Below are positions 1 to 8,824 of a stretch of DNA of 64,000 bases, one piece after another. Within the stretch, counting starts at the first letter, position 1. Every line of letters starts with the position of its first letter. The notes beneath the pieces are model-generated. The model saw nothing but the letters and a program-made list of their open reading frames with translations. It was not told where the DNA came from and made no database searches. The position numbers and the translations under genes were made by a program. This DNA comes from Phycisphaerae bacterium. GTDB lineage: Bacteria; Planctomycetota; Phycisphaerae; Sedimentisphaerales; Anaerobacaceae. The stretch is from contig JAQTMR010000005.1 in assembly GCA_028714255.1 (NCBI GenBank), positions 62,001 to 126,000 on the forward strand, read 5' to 3'.

Positions 1-474
1 CGAAAAATAGTCGGTTTTGATACTTTCAGCGGCTATCCTGAAGTTTCCGATGAGGATGGGAATAACGAATTCATAAAGAAGGGAGCTTATAGCGTAACAG
101 AGAACTATGAAGAATATCTTGAAGTGATATTGGATTATCATGAGAAAGAAAGTCCTATCTCCCATATAAAGAAGCATGAATTGGTAAAAGGAGATGCAAC
201 CGTTGAAATAAAGAGGTATTTAGACGAAAACCCTGAAACAATTATAGCATTAGCATATTTTGACTTTGATATATATCCGCCTACAAAAAAATGTCTGGAG
301 GCAATAATTGAAGGGGGACATGTCACAAAAGGAAGTGTAATAGGTTTTGACGAGTTAAACTGTCATGAATTCCCGGGAGAAACACGGGCGCTAAGGGAAG
401 TTTTAGGATTAGATAAATATAAAATCAGGCGGGACGTATCGAATCCACTGACCTCATATATTGTAATCGAGTAG
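1..474 (+). CDS. TylF/MycF-like O-methyltransferase, C-terminal part (5' truncated)
   Basis: The reading frame is open from base 1 and continues into the frame that ends at 474, so only the C-terminal 157 residues are in the window. The visible part has FDTFSGYP near its start and LAYFDFDIYPPTKKCLEAI about 70 residues before the end. These match the FD-x-F-x-G-x-P and D-x-D-x-Y-x-P-T signatures of TylF/MycF-type SAM-dependent O-methyltransferases, where the acidic cluster binds metal. Such enzymes methylate sugar hydroxyls and are common in surface-polysaccharide loci, which fits the genes that follow. The substrate is not deducible. The SAM-binding N-terminus lies outside the window. Confidence 0.75.
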   Translation, partial: RKIVGFDTFSGYPEVSDEDGNNEFIKKGAYSVTENYEEYLEVILDYHEKESPISHIKKHELVKGDATVEIKRYLDENPETIIALAYFDFDIYPPTKKCLEAIIEGGHVTKGSVIGFDELNCHEFPGETRALREVLGLDKYKIRRDVSNPLTSYIVIE

Positions 475-543
475 GAAAGTGAAAAGGTAACTCACATATA
501 GCTGTTTCAGCAAAATAAAAAATTCAGATATTTTTTGGCAGTC

Positions 544-1605
544 ATGGACATTAAGAAGCAGAACTTACAACCCTATAGTTTACCTAAAACAGAGGTCAGG
601 CCTTTGTACGAGCTTCTTCCTTTTTCTGTCCCGTATTCTATGCATATTGACCCGGCGAATATTTGTAATTTCAGATGTAAGTTTTGCCCGACCGGTGATG
701 ACAAGTTGTTAAAATCTATAGGTCGGCCGAAGGGTGTTATGAGCTATGAGTTGTATTGCAAGATTATTGACGACCTCAAGCTCCTGGTAGAAAAATTTGG
801 TGATAAGTTAAAGAGACTTCATTTGTACAAGGACGGCGAGCCACTTATCAACAAAAGATTGGGTGAGATGGCTTATTATGCCAGGCAGAATCAGGTTACC
901 ATGTCTATCGAAACCACATCAAACGGGGCACTGTTGACCGAAGAACGGGCCATCGAGTTGATTGAAGGGGGTTTTGATATAATTCGTATTTCTATAGAAC
1001 ATGTTACCTCAGAGGATTACAAAAGAATAACAGGTACTTACTCGGATTATGAGCAGATTAAAAAGAACGTGGCTTTTTTATATAAAGAAAGTGAGCGGAG
1101 GGGCGGCCGGTTAAAAATTCATACCAAAATTCTTGATGTCGGACTGAGCACTGCGCAAAAAGAGAAATTTATGGAGGATTTCGGTGCTGTTTCCCATACG
1201 ATTAATATAGACCAGTTAATGGGCTGGTCAAAATCAGGTACCAAGGACTTCACATTAGGAGTTTCAAGCTCGACCGGCATGAATGGTTTTAGCATGTTAA
1301 GAGACAGAAAGGTATGCCCGGAGGCTTTTTCCAAGCTCGCAGTGAACTTTGACGGGCGGGTATCCGTTTGTTGTGTGGATTGGAGTTATGGAACTATTGT
1401 TGGGGATTTGCGGAGTCAATGTCTGGCAGATGTATGGAACGGGCCCTTACTTCGGCGTTTCAGGTTGTTGCATTTACGAGGAGAGCGGAGAAAAATAGAG
1501 GCGTGTGCCGACTGTCAATACTTAATGGGTTTCCCTGAATATACAATGCTTGATGGTAAGGCTGAAGAATTACTTAAGATATACTCTGATATGGCGGGTT
1601 TATAA
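544..1605 (+). CDS. Radical SAM protein with SPASM-type C-terminus
   Basis: The radical SAM motif CNFRCKFC (CxxxCxxC) lies about 45 residues from the start and will bind the [4Fe-4S] cluster that cleaves SAM. The C-terminal 80 residues carry more cysteines (VCPEAF, VSVCCVDW and a final CADCQYL), the pattern of a SPASM domain with auxiliary clusters. The protein is about 353 residues, normal for the family. Its position among glycan genes suggests sugar modification, but SPASM proteins also mature peptides, so the substrate is open. An upstream in-frame TTG at 535 is an alternative start; neither start has a clear ribosome-binding site. The next gene begins directly after its stop codon. Confidence 0.85.
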   Translation: MDIKKQNLQPYSLPKTEVRPLYELLPFSVPYSMHIDPANICNFRCKFCPTGDDKLLKSIGRPKGVMSYELYCKIIDDLKLLVEKFGDKLKRLHLYKDGEPLINKRLGEMAYYARQNQVTMSIETTSNGALLTEERAIELIEGGFDIIRISIEHVTSEDYKRITGTYSDYEQIKKNVAFLYKESERRGGRLKIHTKILDVGLSTAQKEKFMEDFGAVSHTINIDQLMGWSKSGTKDFTLGVSSSTGMNGFSMLRDRKVCPEAFSKLAVNFDGRVSVCCVDWSYGTIVGDLRSQCLADVWNGPLLRRFRLLHLRGERRKIEACADCQYLMGFPEYTMLDGKAEELLKIYSDMAGL

Positions 1606-2271
1606 ATGGATATGAAAGCAAGTTGGGACGATTTACATAAATTGCCGAGGTTCAGGCCTCAGTACCCGAACGAAGGTGTAGTCAGATTTTTATTTACTAA
1701 CTTTCCGACAAATAAGGAAAAAAGAAAAAATATTAAGATATTGGACCTCGGTTGTGGAGGCGGCAGACACGTAAAATTATTTGCCGAACAGGGATTTGAT
1801 ATAAGTGGTGTTGACTTCTCAAAGGAAGCAATAACCTATGTGAAAGAGATGCTAAAAAAACTCAATTTAAGCGCTGAATTACAGCAGGCAGATATGACCA
1901 ATCTGCCCTACGAGGACGATTCTTTTGACGGCATAGTCTCATTCGGTGTTTTTTATTATTCAGATTCTGCCGGTGCAAAAAAAGCAATAGACGAATTGCA
2001 TCGCGTGCTCAAAAAGGGTGGGAAGGCTTTTATTAATCTTCGGTCTATAAACGACTGTAGATTTGGAAAGGGCAGGATGATAGAAAAGAACACGTTTGTT
2101 CTGGATATAGAAGAAACAAATGAAAAAGGTATGACGATTCATTTTCTTTCAGAAGAGGATGTTTACACTTATTTTTCAAAGTTCCAAAAAATAAGTCTTG
2201 GGAAAAACGATTATACATCAAATATCCTCGATTTGTTAAATTCCGACTGGCTTATAACGGTTGAAAAATGA
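1606..2271 (+). CDS. Class I SAM-dependent methyltransferase
   Basis: This 221-residue protein has motif I ILDLGCGGG at residues 45-53 and an acidic residue closing the next strand (GVD, residue 70). A motif IV/post-I region, SFDGIVSFGVFYY, and VLKKGGKAFINL typical of Rossmann methyltransferases follow. The start codon follows the upstream stop with no gap, and the stop overlaps the next start in an ATGA arrangement, so it is translated within an operon. It probably methylates a sugar or sugar nucleotide made by the neighbours; the acceptor cannot be read from the sequence. Confidence 0.85.
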   Translation: MDMKASWDDLHKLPRFRPQYPNEGVVRFLFTNFPTNKEKRKNIKILDLGCGGGRHVKLFAEQGFDISGVDFSKEAITYVKEMLKKLNLSAELQQADMTNLPYEDDSFDGIVSFGVFYYSDSAGAKKAIDELHRVLKKGGKAFINLRSINDCRFGKGRMIEKNTFVLDIEETNEKGMTIHFLSEEDVYTYFSKFQKISLGKNDYTSNILDLLNSDWLITVEK

Positions 2272-2981
2272 GAGGTGCTATTTTACAACCAACTTATTTG
2301 CCCTGGGCCGGCTATTTTGAGATGATTGGTGCGTCGGAAATTTTCGTTGTATTTGACCACGTGCAATTTGTTAAGAAATCCTGGCATCAGAGGAACAAAA
2401 TCAAAGGGCCAAATGGCGAGATTCTTCTGACAGTGCCGGTGAAAAAAGGGCCACGTGATAGCCGGATATGCGACATAGAGATTTGTTGTGATGGAAGTAA
2501 TCCCCTTGAAAAGCACTGGAATACCATATCAAGGTCATATAGCAAGAGCCGGCATTTTAGGGATTATGAAAGTGTATTTACTGGTATTTATTCTGAGCAT
2601 CCTAAATATCTACGAGATTTGAATGTAAGGATTATTACTACTATCTGCAACCTCCTCGGCATCAAAACTAAGATGGTTTTTTCTTCGGAATTGAATTTAG
2701 CGGAAGAAAACATGGACAAGAGTGAGAGGATAGCAGCTCTTTGTGAGAAGGTTGGTATAACTCATTTATATGATGCCAAGGGGGCTCAGGAATTTTTGGA
2801 CACTTCTCGTTTTGCTGACAAGAATATTGCGATATCGTTTCAGAATTACGAGCATCCTCAATACTCTCAGCTTTTTGACGAGTTTATTCCTTATATGTCG
2901 GTAATCGATTTGCTGTTCAATGAGGGACAGAACAGCCTGGAAATCATAAGGAGCGGACGAAAAGAGCCATTCACTGGTTGA
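2268..2981 (+). CDS. WbqC family protein
   Basis: The N-terminus AILQPTYLPWAGYFEMI and the segment FDHVQFVKKSWHQRNKIK are the hallmark of the WbqC-like family, which occurs in O-antigen and capsule clusters. Family members have no well-established reaction, though a role in sugar-nucleotide or acyl modification is often assumed. The length, 237 residues, is typical. The gene overlaps the upstream methyltransferase by 4 bp, indicating translational coupling. With radical SAM, methyltransferase and PseI-like neighbours, it probably helps build an unusual sugar. Confidence 0.85.
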   Translation: MRGAILQPTYLPWAGYFEMIGASEIFVVFDHVQFVKKSWHQRNKIKGPNGEILLTVPVKKGPRDSRICDIEICCDGSNPLEKHWNTISRSYSKSRHFRDYESVFTGIYSEHPKYLRDLNVRIITTICNLLGIKTKMVFSSELNLAEENMDKSERIAALCEKVGITHLYDAKGAQEFLDTSRFADKNIAISFQNYEHPQYSQLFDEFIPYMSVIDLLFNEGQNSLEIIRSGRKEPFTG

Positions 2982-3026
2982 TTTTTGATGAGAAATCTAA
3001 TGATATCGAGGGCGAGAATCAGTGGC

Positions 3027-4082
3027 ATGAAGTTGAGAGGCAGAAAAATTGGAGTCGATAGCTCTGTTCTGGTAGTCGCAGAGGTTTCGGCAAATCACGG
3101 CCAGAACTTCAAACGAGCTGTGGCGATGATAAAAAAAGCCAAGGAATGCGGGGCTGATGCAGTGAAGTTCCAGGCATATACGCCTGACACATTAACTATT
3201 GACTGCAGCAACAAGTATTTCCGGATTAAGCACCCGAAGTGGGGGGGGCAAACGTTATATGAGCTTTACAAAAAGGCATATATTCCGTGGGAGTGGTTAA
3301 AAAAACTTAAAAAAGTCGCGGATGATTCGGGCATTCTGTTTTTTGCTACGGCTTTCGATAAGACCAGCGTGGATTTTTTGGAAGAGCTAAATGTTCCACT
3401 CCATAAGATTTCATCGTTTGAACTGGTGGACCTGCCGTTGATTGAGTATGCCGCGAAAACGAAAAAACCCTTAATGATGTCCACGGGGATGGCTGATGTC
3501 AGCGAGGTTCGAGAAGCGGTGGCTGTCGCAAAGAAAGCCGGTGCGAAAGAGATAATTCTGCTAAAGTGCGTATCAAATTATCCTGCCAGGCCAGAGGAGA
3601 TGAATTTGAGAGCAATTCCACATATGAAAAAGCTTTTTGGCTGTCCGGTCGGTCTTTCCGACCATAGCATGGGAATCGGAGCTTCTATTTGTGCGGTGGC
3701 TTTGGGGGCCAACGTCATAGAGAAACATTTTACTCTGTCGAGAAAAATCAAAACGGAGGACAATTTCTTCTCGATAGAGCCGGATGAACTTAAGGAACTG
3801 GTAGAGAATGTAAGGATTGCGGAAAAGGCGTTAGGCAAGGCCCAGTACAAACTGACGGTAAATGAAAAGAAAAGCAGAATATACAGACGTTCTTTATTCG
3901 TGGTTGAAGACATCAAAAAAGGACAACCCTTTTCTTCTGAGAATATTAAATCCATCAGGCCTTCAGGAGGGCTTAAGCCTGGTTATGCAGATATGGTTTT
4001 AGGCAGAAAAGCGCAGGTTAATATCAAGAGAGGGACACCTTTGAGCCCGGATTTGATTGTACCTGCTCTGCGTAAAAAATAA
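3027..4082 (+). CDS. pseI: Pseudaminic acid synthase-like (NeuB/PseI family) enzyme
   Basis: The protein aligns by eye with PseI/NeuB sialic-acid synthases. It has VVAEVSANHGQN near the start, ADAVKFQAYTPDTLTID, then LYELYKKAYIPWEW, a pattern that favours PseI over NeuB. Further on are LLKCVSNYPA, GLSDHS and IEKHFTL of the TIM barrel. The C-terminus is a SAF/antifreeze-like domain (RRSLFVVEDIKKGQ, SIRPSGGL). The reaction is condensation of phosphoenolpyruvate with a 6-deoxy di-N-acetyl-hexose to a nonulosonic acid. I chose ATG 3027 because it places the first barrel strand at the family position. ATG 2988 and ATG 3000 are also in frame. A run of eight G interrupts the gene at 3241-3248. No CMP-transferase (PseF) is in the window. 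Confidence 0.85.
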   Translation: MKLRGRKIGVDSSVLVVAEVSANHGQNFKRAVAMIKKAKECGADAVKFQAYTPDTLTIDCSNKYFRIKHPKWGGQTLYELYKKAYIPWEWLKKLKKVADDSGILFFATAFDKTSVDFLEELNVPLHKISSFELVDLPLIEYAAKTKKPLMMSTGMADVSEVREAVAVAKKAGAKEIILLKCVSNYPARPEEMNLRAIPHMKKLFGCPVGLSDHSMGIGASICAVALGANVIEKHFTLSRKIKTEDNFFSIEPDELKELVENVRIAEKALGKAQYKLTVNEKKSRIYRRSLFVVEDIKKGQPFSSENIKSIRPSGGLKPGYADMVLGRKAQVNIKRGTPLSPDLIVPALRKK

Positions 4083-4171
4083 GACGATTACGTCAGTCGT
4101 AATGCGAGGAGTTGTTGGTAATGAGTAAAATATCCCGCGTAGTAAAATTGTCCCAGAGAAGGGGTGAAACA

Positions 4172-5179
4172 ATGGTAAATCCTTTACATAAAAAATCTAC
4201 AGGCCGATTAATCTCCCACGCAAGGCAAGTCTGCGAAGTTGAGGCAGAGGCAATAGTAGCGATGTCCAAACGAATGGATTCTACTTTTTCAGACGTAGTG
4301 CAGAAAATTCTGGCCTGCAGCGGCAGGGTAGTTGTCTGCGGGATTGGCAAATCCGGGATTATTGGCCGAAAAATATCGTGTACGTTTGCTTCGACGGGTA
4401 CGCCGAGCTTTTTTATGCATCCTGCGGAGGCATTTCACGGCGACCTGGGGATGATAAAGAAGGATGACATTCTGCTTTTGATTTCATATTCGGGCGAGAC
4501 CGAAGAGATATTGAAGATTATTCCGTTTTTAAAAGAAAACGGCAACATGATTATTTCCATGACGGGAAATGCGGGTTCATCGCTGGCGGGTATTTCGGAT
4601 TATCATCTCGATATAAGCGTGGAGCAGGAAGCGTGTCCACTCAAGATGACGCCAACTACGTCTGCTGCTGCTACTTTGGTAATGGGTGACGCTATTACGG
4701 TTGTTCTGATTAAGGAAAGAAACCTCAAGGCAGAGGACATTGCGAGATTCCATCCGGGCGGGAGCATCGGCAGGAGGTTGCTGACCACGGTCGAAGAGGC
4801 GATGGTCAAAAGTAATCTGCCTACCGTGACGCAAAAAGCTTGTGTTAGAGATGTTATTGGGGTCATCACTTCCGGTCGCCAGGGAGTAGCGGTTGTTGTT
4901 AATAAACAGCAGCACGTGATAGGTATAATCAGCGACGGCGACCTTCGAAGGGCCATCAATAAATATGAAAACATACTCAAGCTTAAAGCAGAAGACATCA
5001 TGACGAAAAATCCAAAGACCATCAGTAAAGATTTGAAACTTTACGAGGCCGAGAAGGTATTCAATTCTTATGAGATTGTTACGCTGGTTGTCGCTGATGG
5101 TAAAGGTAAATTTCTTGGCCTGCTACAACTTTACGATATTGAAAAAAGCCGAGAAGAAAGAAAATACGCAAAGTTATAG
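4172..5179 (+). CDS. kdsD: D-arabinose-5-phosphate isomerase (SIS domain plus CBS pair)
   Basis: A SIS domain (GRVVVCGIGKSGIIGRK, FASTGTPSFFMHPAEAFHGDLG, SYSGETEE, HPGGSIGRRLL) is followed by two CBS domains (IGIISDGDLRRAI; IMTKNPKTI). This is the KdsD/KpsF architecture, interconverting ribulose-5-phosphate and arabinose-5-phosphate for Kdo. ATG 4172 has AGAAGGGG seven bases upstream and puts GKSG at the position found in E. coli KdsD, giving 335 residues. An upstream ATG 4121 preceded by GAGGAG would add 17 residues. No other Kdo gene (kdsA, kdsB, kdsC) is present, so the product feeds Kdo made elsewhere or a Kdo-like sugar of this locus. Confidence 0.92.
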   Translation: MVNPLHKKSTGRLISHARQVCEVEAEAIVAMSKRMDSTFSDVVQKILACSGRVVVCGIGKSGIIGRKISCTFASTGTPSFFMHPAEAFHGDLGMIKKDDILLLISYSGETEEILKIIPFLKENGNMIISMTGNAGSSLAGISDYHLDISVEQEACPLKMTPTTSAAATLVMGDAITVVLIKERNLKAEDIARFHPGGSIGRRLLTTVEEAMVKSNLPTVTQKACVRDVIGVITSGRQGVAVVVNKQQHVIGIISDGDLRRAINKYENILKLKAEDIMTKNPKTISKDLKLYEAEKVFNSYEIVTLVVADGKGKFLGLLQLYDIEKSREERKYAKL

Positions 5180-5191
5180 TGAGTGGCAAAC

Positions 5192-6076
5192 ATGAAAATT
5201 ACTTCGGATGAGTCTTTAAAGAATTTTTTGTGGGATATTTTCATTAGGTCGTTTGATTGTCGAAACGACTTGTACGAAGACACTTCCGTTCTGGATGAAA
5301 ATGAAAAGACCAAATTGCTTCAGGCATATTTTAAAGACATTAACATCTGGGGAAAGATATACAACAAACGCATCTCTTTTATTAAAGAAAATATACGTTT
5401 AATAAATAATAACGAGGTTTTAGTTGTCGAAGGAGTCGTTTTTCATCCCAAAGCAGGATGGGTTATTTCTAACGGCGATATTAGAGCCTTCTTAGGCAAA
5501 GTATCATATAATTTGGATGTGAAGGTCAACATAGGTAATTACACCTATTTCTCAGGCCCAGGGATAATACGAGGCAAAGGTCAGCTCCAAATCGGCAGCT
5601 ATTGTTGTGTTGCGGAAGGCTGCTATATTAGTGTTGCCAGCGATCGTCACTTCATTGATTGTACGTCGCTGTACGGTTTTTTTAATGAAGGGAATTTCAG
5701 GATACACCATCTGAAATTTGATGTTCCGAAAAACTATACCGATTATGGTAAAGGGCGGAGAAGTGATGTGACAATTGGCAACGATGTTTGGATTGGAAGA
5801 AACGTCAGGATTTTTAACGATGTCAACATTGCTGACGGATGCGTTATCGCGGAGAGAAGCCTTGTGAAAAAAGACTGCGAACCCTACGGCATTTACGGAG
5901 GTGTTCCTGCAAAATTAATCAAATACAGATTTTCAAAAAACATCATTGAACAACTATTGAAAATTCAATGGTGGAACTGGCCATTGGCCAAAATACGGCG
6001 GAATGCAAAGTTTTTTGCTAAGGACCTTACAAAATTCGACGGCTGTTTATCCAGTATTATTGCAGATGGTGGATAA
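5192..6076 (+). CDS. Left-handed beta-helix (hexapeptide-repeat) acyltransferase
   Basis: The C-terminal half has imperfect hexapeptide repeats: VKVNIGNYTYFSGPG, LQIGSYCCVAEGCYI, then SDVTIGNDVWIGRNVRIFNDVNIADGCVI. It ends with GIYGGVPAKLIKYRF, the closing element of CatB/VatD/maltose O-acetyltransferase-type enzymes. A long N-terminal part of about 110 residues precedes the helix and has no recognised motif. The likely role is acetyl transfer from acetyl-CoA to a sugar of the surface glycan. An in-frame GTG at 5183 is an alternative start. The gene begins about 12 bases after kdsD. Confidence 0.8.
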   Translation: MKITSDESLKNFLWDIFIRSFDCRNDLYEDTSVLDENEKTKLLQAYFKDINIWGKIYNKRISFIKENIRLINNNEVLVVEGVVFHPKAGWVISNGDIRAFLGKVSYNLDVKVNIGNYTYFSGPGIIRGKGQLQIGSYCCVAEGCYISVASDRHFIDCTSLYGFFNEGNFRIHHLKFDVPKNYTDYGKGRRSDVTIGNDVWIGRNVRIFNDVNIADGCVIAERSLVKKDCEPYGIYGGVPAKLIKYRFSKNIIEQLLKIQWWNWPLAKIRRNAKFFAKDLTKFDGCLSSIIADGG

Positions 6077-6122
6077 CACCAGGAAAACGTATTGGTAATA
6101 TAGTTTCAGGAAGGTTGCGCCA

Positions 6123-7718
6123 TTGGCAAACAGATTTGTGTTAAAATTCAAAAACTTGCTTCGGAAGATTCCGCATCTACTTGAGAGTTTAAAGCTGGAT
6201 GAATGGGAAGCTGCGTTTATTCGTCATAATAAAAAGATATGGCGCAATTTTACACAGGTTAAGGAAGATGGGGAAATACTGGTTGAATCGTATGATATTG
6301 CCGCCAGCATCATTGCTTTTGGCTACTTTGCGAATGCGTTGGCAAAAAAACACAATGCAAGAATAAAAGTTTACGCGGCTAAACTGACAGGCCTGGAATC
6401 AAAGATTTATAGATGGAATAATAACAGAAAGTACAAGTCCTTTAATGCTGTTCCTTTTTATTGCGAACTATCCAAGTCCCAGTTATTAGAGGTTGAAAAA
6501 TTATTTAGTGAAATCTACCCAACGTTAAAAACCAAAAGGGATGTGGAAAACTTAAAGGTGGAGGGACTATGGATTGGTGATTTGCTTTACGACTCTTACC
6601 TGATGAGATACAGGGTGCCTACCATAGAGATACAAAGTAAGAATTTCCAAAGCTCTTTACGAAAAGCGTTAGATTATTATATTTACTGGAGAGATTATTT
6701 TAACTCTCATCATGTCAAAGCTGTTATCGCCAGTCATTGCGTATATTCACGCAATGCAATTATTTTACGCATCGCTGTTCAAAGGGCAATTCCAGCTTAT
6801 CAGGTAAATGCGTTTTCGTTATATCGCCTTACTCCCAAACGTCTTTGGGCCTATAACAGCTTCTCCTCTTATCCGGAATGGTTTAAAAGTTTAAGCCCAC
6901 GAGAACAGCAAAAGGGGCTAGCTCTTGCCAAGGAAAGAATTGAGCGGAGATTTGCCGGTGAAGTCGGCGTTGATATGCTTTACTCTACCAGATCGGCTTT
7001 TGTTCGAAGTAATAATAAAAGGGTGATACGGGAAAGTCCCAGGATAAAGGTTTTAATTGCAGCTCACTGTTTTTTTGATGCCCCGCATCCTTACGGGGTG
7101 AACCTTTTTCCTGATTCACATGAGTGGTTAACTTTTTTGGGAAATATCTCTGAGAAAACTGATTACGACTGGTACGTTAAAACCCATCCTGATTTTCTTC
7201 CGGGAAACGCGGAATCTCTCGAAAATATTATCTGTAATTATCCTAAAATAACTTTAATTCCAAAAGAAACTTCTCACCTGCAAATTATTGAAGAAGGTAT
7301 TGATTTTGTTCTTACTGTTTACGGAACGGTTGGATTTGAATATGCGGCGTTGGGGGTAACTGTCATCAATGCGTCCTTGTGTAATCCGCATATTGGATAT
7401 AACTTTAACATTCATCCAAGGACCATTGAGGAATATGAAAATATTTTATTGAATCTAAAAAACCAAAAACGGAACATGGATATTAACGAAGTGTACGAGT
7501 ATTACTACATGCATTACCTCTATGATAAAGGAGCAAATTGGCTGGTAGATGATTTTATTAACCGAATTGGTGGATATAACAAACAACGCGAGTCCGCGAT
7601 TTATAAACTATTTCTCGATGACTTTACCGTACAAAGACACGAAAAGATAATGAAGACACTGGCTAATTTTATTGAATCAGGGGATTTTTGTTTTAGGAAA
7701 AAGCATTATAGCTGTTAA
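6123..7718 (+). CDS. Putative capsule/surface-carbohydrate biosynthesis transferase
   Basis: This 531-residue protein starts at TTG with AGGAAGG well placed upstream. Around residue 354 it has VKTHPDFLPG, and near residue 400 VYGTVGFEYAALG followed by VINASLCNP. This arrangement is seen in KpsC/KpsS-like and related GT-B surface-polysaccharide proteins, where HP and GT-x-x-FE-x-A-x-x-G bind the sugar nucleotide. The first 300 residues match nothing I recognise. It probably transfers a sugar, perhaps a nonulosonic or Kdo-type sugar given kdsD and pseI next door; that is inference. A family assignment needs a profile search. Confidence 0.55.
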   Translation: MANRFVLKFKNLLRKIPHLLESLKLDEWEAAFIRHNKKIWRNFTQVKEDGEILVESYDIAASIIAFGYFANALAKKHNARIKVYAAKLTGLESKIYRWNNNRKYKSFNAVPFYCELSKSQLLEVEKLFSEIYPTLKTKRDVENLKVEGLWIGDLLYDSYLMRYRVPTIEIQSKNFQSSLRKALDYYIYWRDYFNSHHVKAVIASHCVYSRNAIILRIAVQRAIPAYQVNAFSLYRLTPKRLWAYNSFSSYPEWFKSLSPREQQKGLALAKERIERRFAGEVGVDMLYSTRSAFVRSNNKRVIRESPRIKVLIAAHCFFDAPHPYGVNLFPDSHEWLTFLGNISEKTDYDWYVKTHPDFLPGNAESLENIICNYPKITLIPKETSHLQIIEEGIDFVLTVYGTVGFEYAALGVTVINASLCNPHIGYNFNIHPRTIEEYENILLNLKNQKRNMDINEVYEYYYMHYLYDKGANWLVDDFINRIGGYNKQRESAIYKLFLDDFTVQRHEKIMKTLANFIESGDFCFRKKHYSC

Positions 7719-7882
7719 AAGAGTGAAAAGTTTCGGATAATTTACCAAATTTTGGGTAGGCCGGTTGTGTCATATCCAATAATGGCGGCGCTTGCATCAA
7801 AAAAAATGACAAAACGTATGGGCAGCAATATTACATAAATGCAAAACGGGAAGTTGCACAGGGCCTTTGAGGCCGAATTGGG

Positions 7883-8824
7883 GTGTTACCAGAGATGAGA
7901 AAAAACAAAGGATTTACCGAAAAACCCAAAAGTCTTTTGAAAAATATGGTCAGAGAAATCTTTGCGAGAGCAAGAACTGCTGTTGGAACCATAAGTGCCA
8001 GAGCGGATGTCAAAGCATATATTAAAAGCGGCAGGAAACCCTGGTCACGCGGATATAACTTAAGTAAGTTCGATTTCATCACAAGTGTTTTGAACAACGA
8101 CGAACTTATGGCAAAGTTTCGTGCACAACAGGTATTGCCCGATGGTTACGGATATGGTTATGATGAGCGGGTTGTCGAGTATCCCTGGACGTTGTCTCGG
8201 CTTTCTGTAGATTCGGGCAAATTTCTCGATGCGGGCTCAGTTTTTAACTTTAGAGAAATAGTAGAGCACCCGAAGTTCTCTGGCAAGCGTATGACAATTT
8301 TTACCCTTGCCCCGGAGTCGAGGGCTTTTTGGCAAAAGGGTATTTCTTATCATTATGGTGATTTACGACAGGTGCCTTTCAGGGATAACTGGTTTGATGA
8401 GATTTGTACTATATCCACCTTAGGCCATATCGGAATGGACAATAGGATTTATACAAAAAAAGAAGGTTCCGGCCAGATTGGGCTTGAAGCTGAAAAAGCT
8501 GTTAAGGAATTAATACGTGTTCTTCAGCCCGGTGGGAAAATTCTGGCTTCTGTCGTATTTGGAAAACATCAGTTGATTGACTGGAATGGTTCTCCATTTG
8601 CAGAGCAATTTGACAGCGTTTTGCTGAAGAGTTTGCTGAATGTATTTTCGTCGTGCAGCAGCATTTCCACATCTTTTTACATATACACGAAAAATGGCTG
8701 GAATATCAGTACTGAAGAAGAATGTCAAGGGGTGGAGTACTTCAATATTCATACTGCCGCATCGTTTGACCCGGATAATGCCGCGGCAGCACGTTCGGTA
8801 GCACTGATTGAAGTGGTTAAATAG
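7883..8824 (+). CDS. SAM-dependent methyltransferase-like protein
   Basis: The protein of 313 residues has a degenerate motif I (KFLDAGSVFNF, about residue 112) and a conserved methyltransferase tail: DNWFDEICTISTLGHIG, then ELIRVLQPGGKILASV. The G-x-G of motif I is reduced, so SAM binding is probable but not certain. A basic N-terminal segment of about 60 residues precedes the domain. GTG 7883 is used here; ATG 7895 is possible. The 164 bases before it hold no convincing gene. Confidence 0.7.
   Translation: MLPEMRKNKGFTEKPKSLLKNMVREIFARARTAVGTISARADVKAYIKSGRKPWSRGYNLSKFDFITSVLNNDELMAKFRAQQVLPDGYGYGYDERVVEYPWTLSRLSVDSGKFLDAGSVFNFREIVEHPKFSGKRMTIFTLAPESRAFWQKGISYHYGDLRQVPFRDNWFDEICTISTLGHIGMDNRIYTKKEGSGQIGLEAEKAVKELIRVLQPGGKILASVVFGKHQLIDWNGSPFAEQFDSVLLKSLLNVFSSCSSISTSFYIYTKNGWNISTEEECQGVEYFNIHTAASFDPDNAAAARSVALIEVVK

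Noticed and set aside
7719-7838. In-frame run of 39 sense codons after the stop of the capsule-like gene
   Set aside because: It could mean readthrough or a recent stop mutation, but the text shows no homology and the upstream protein seems complete.
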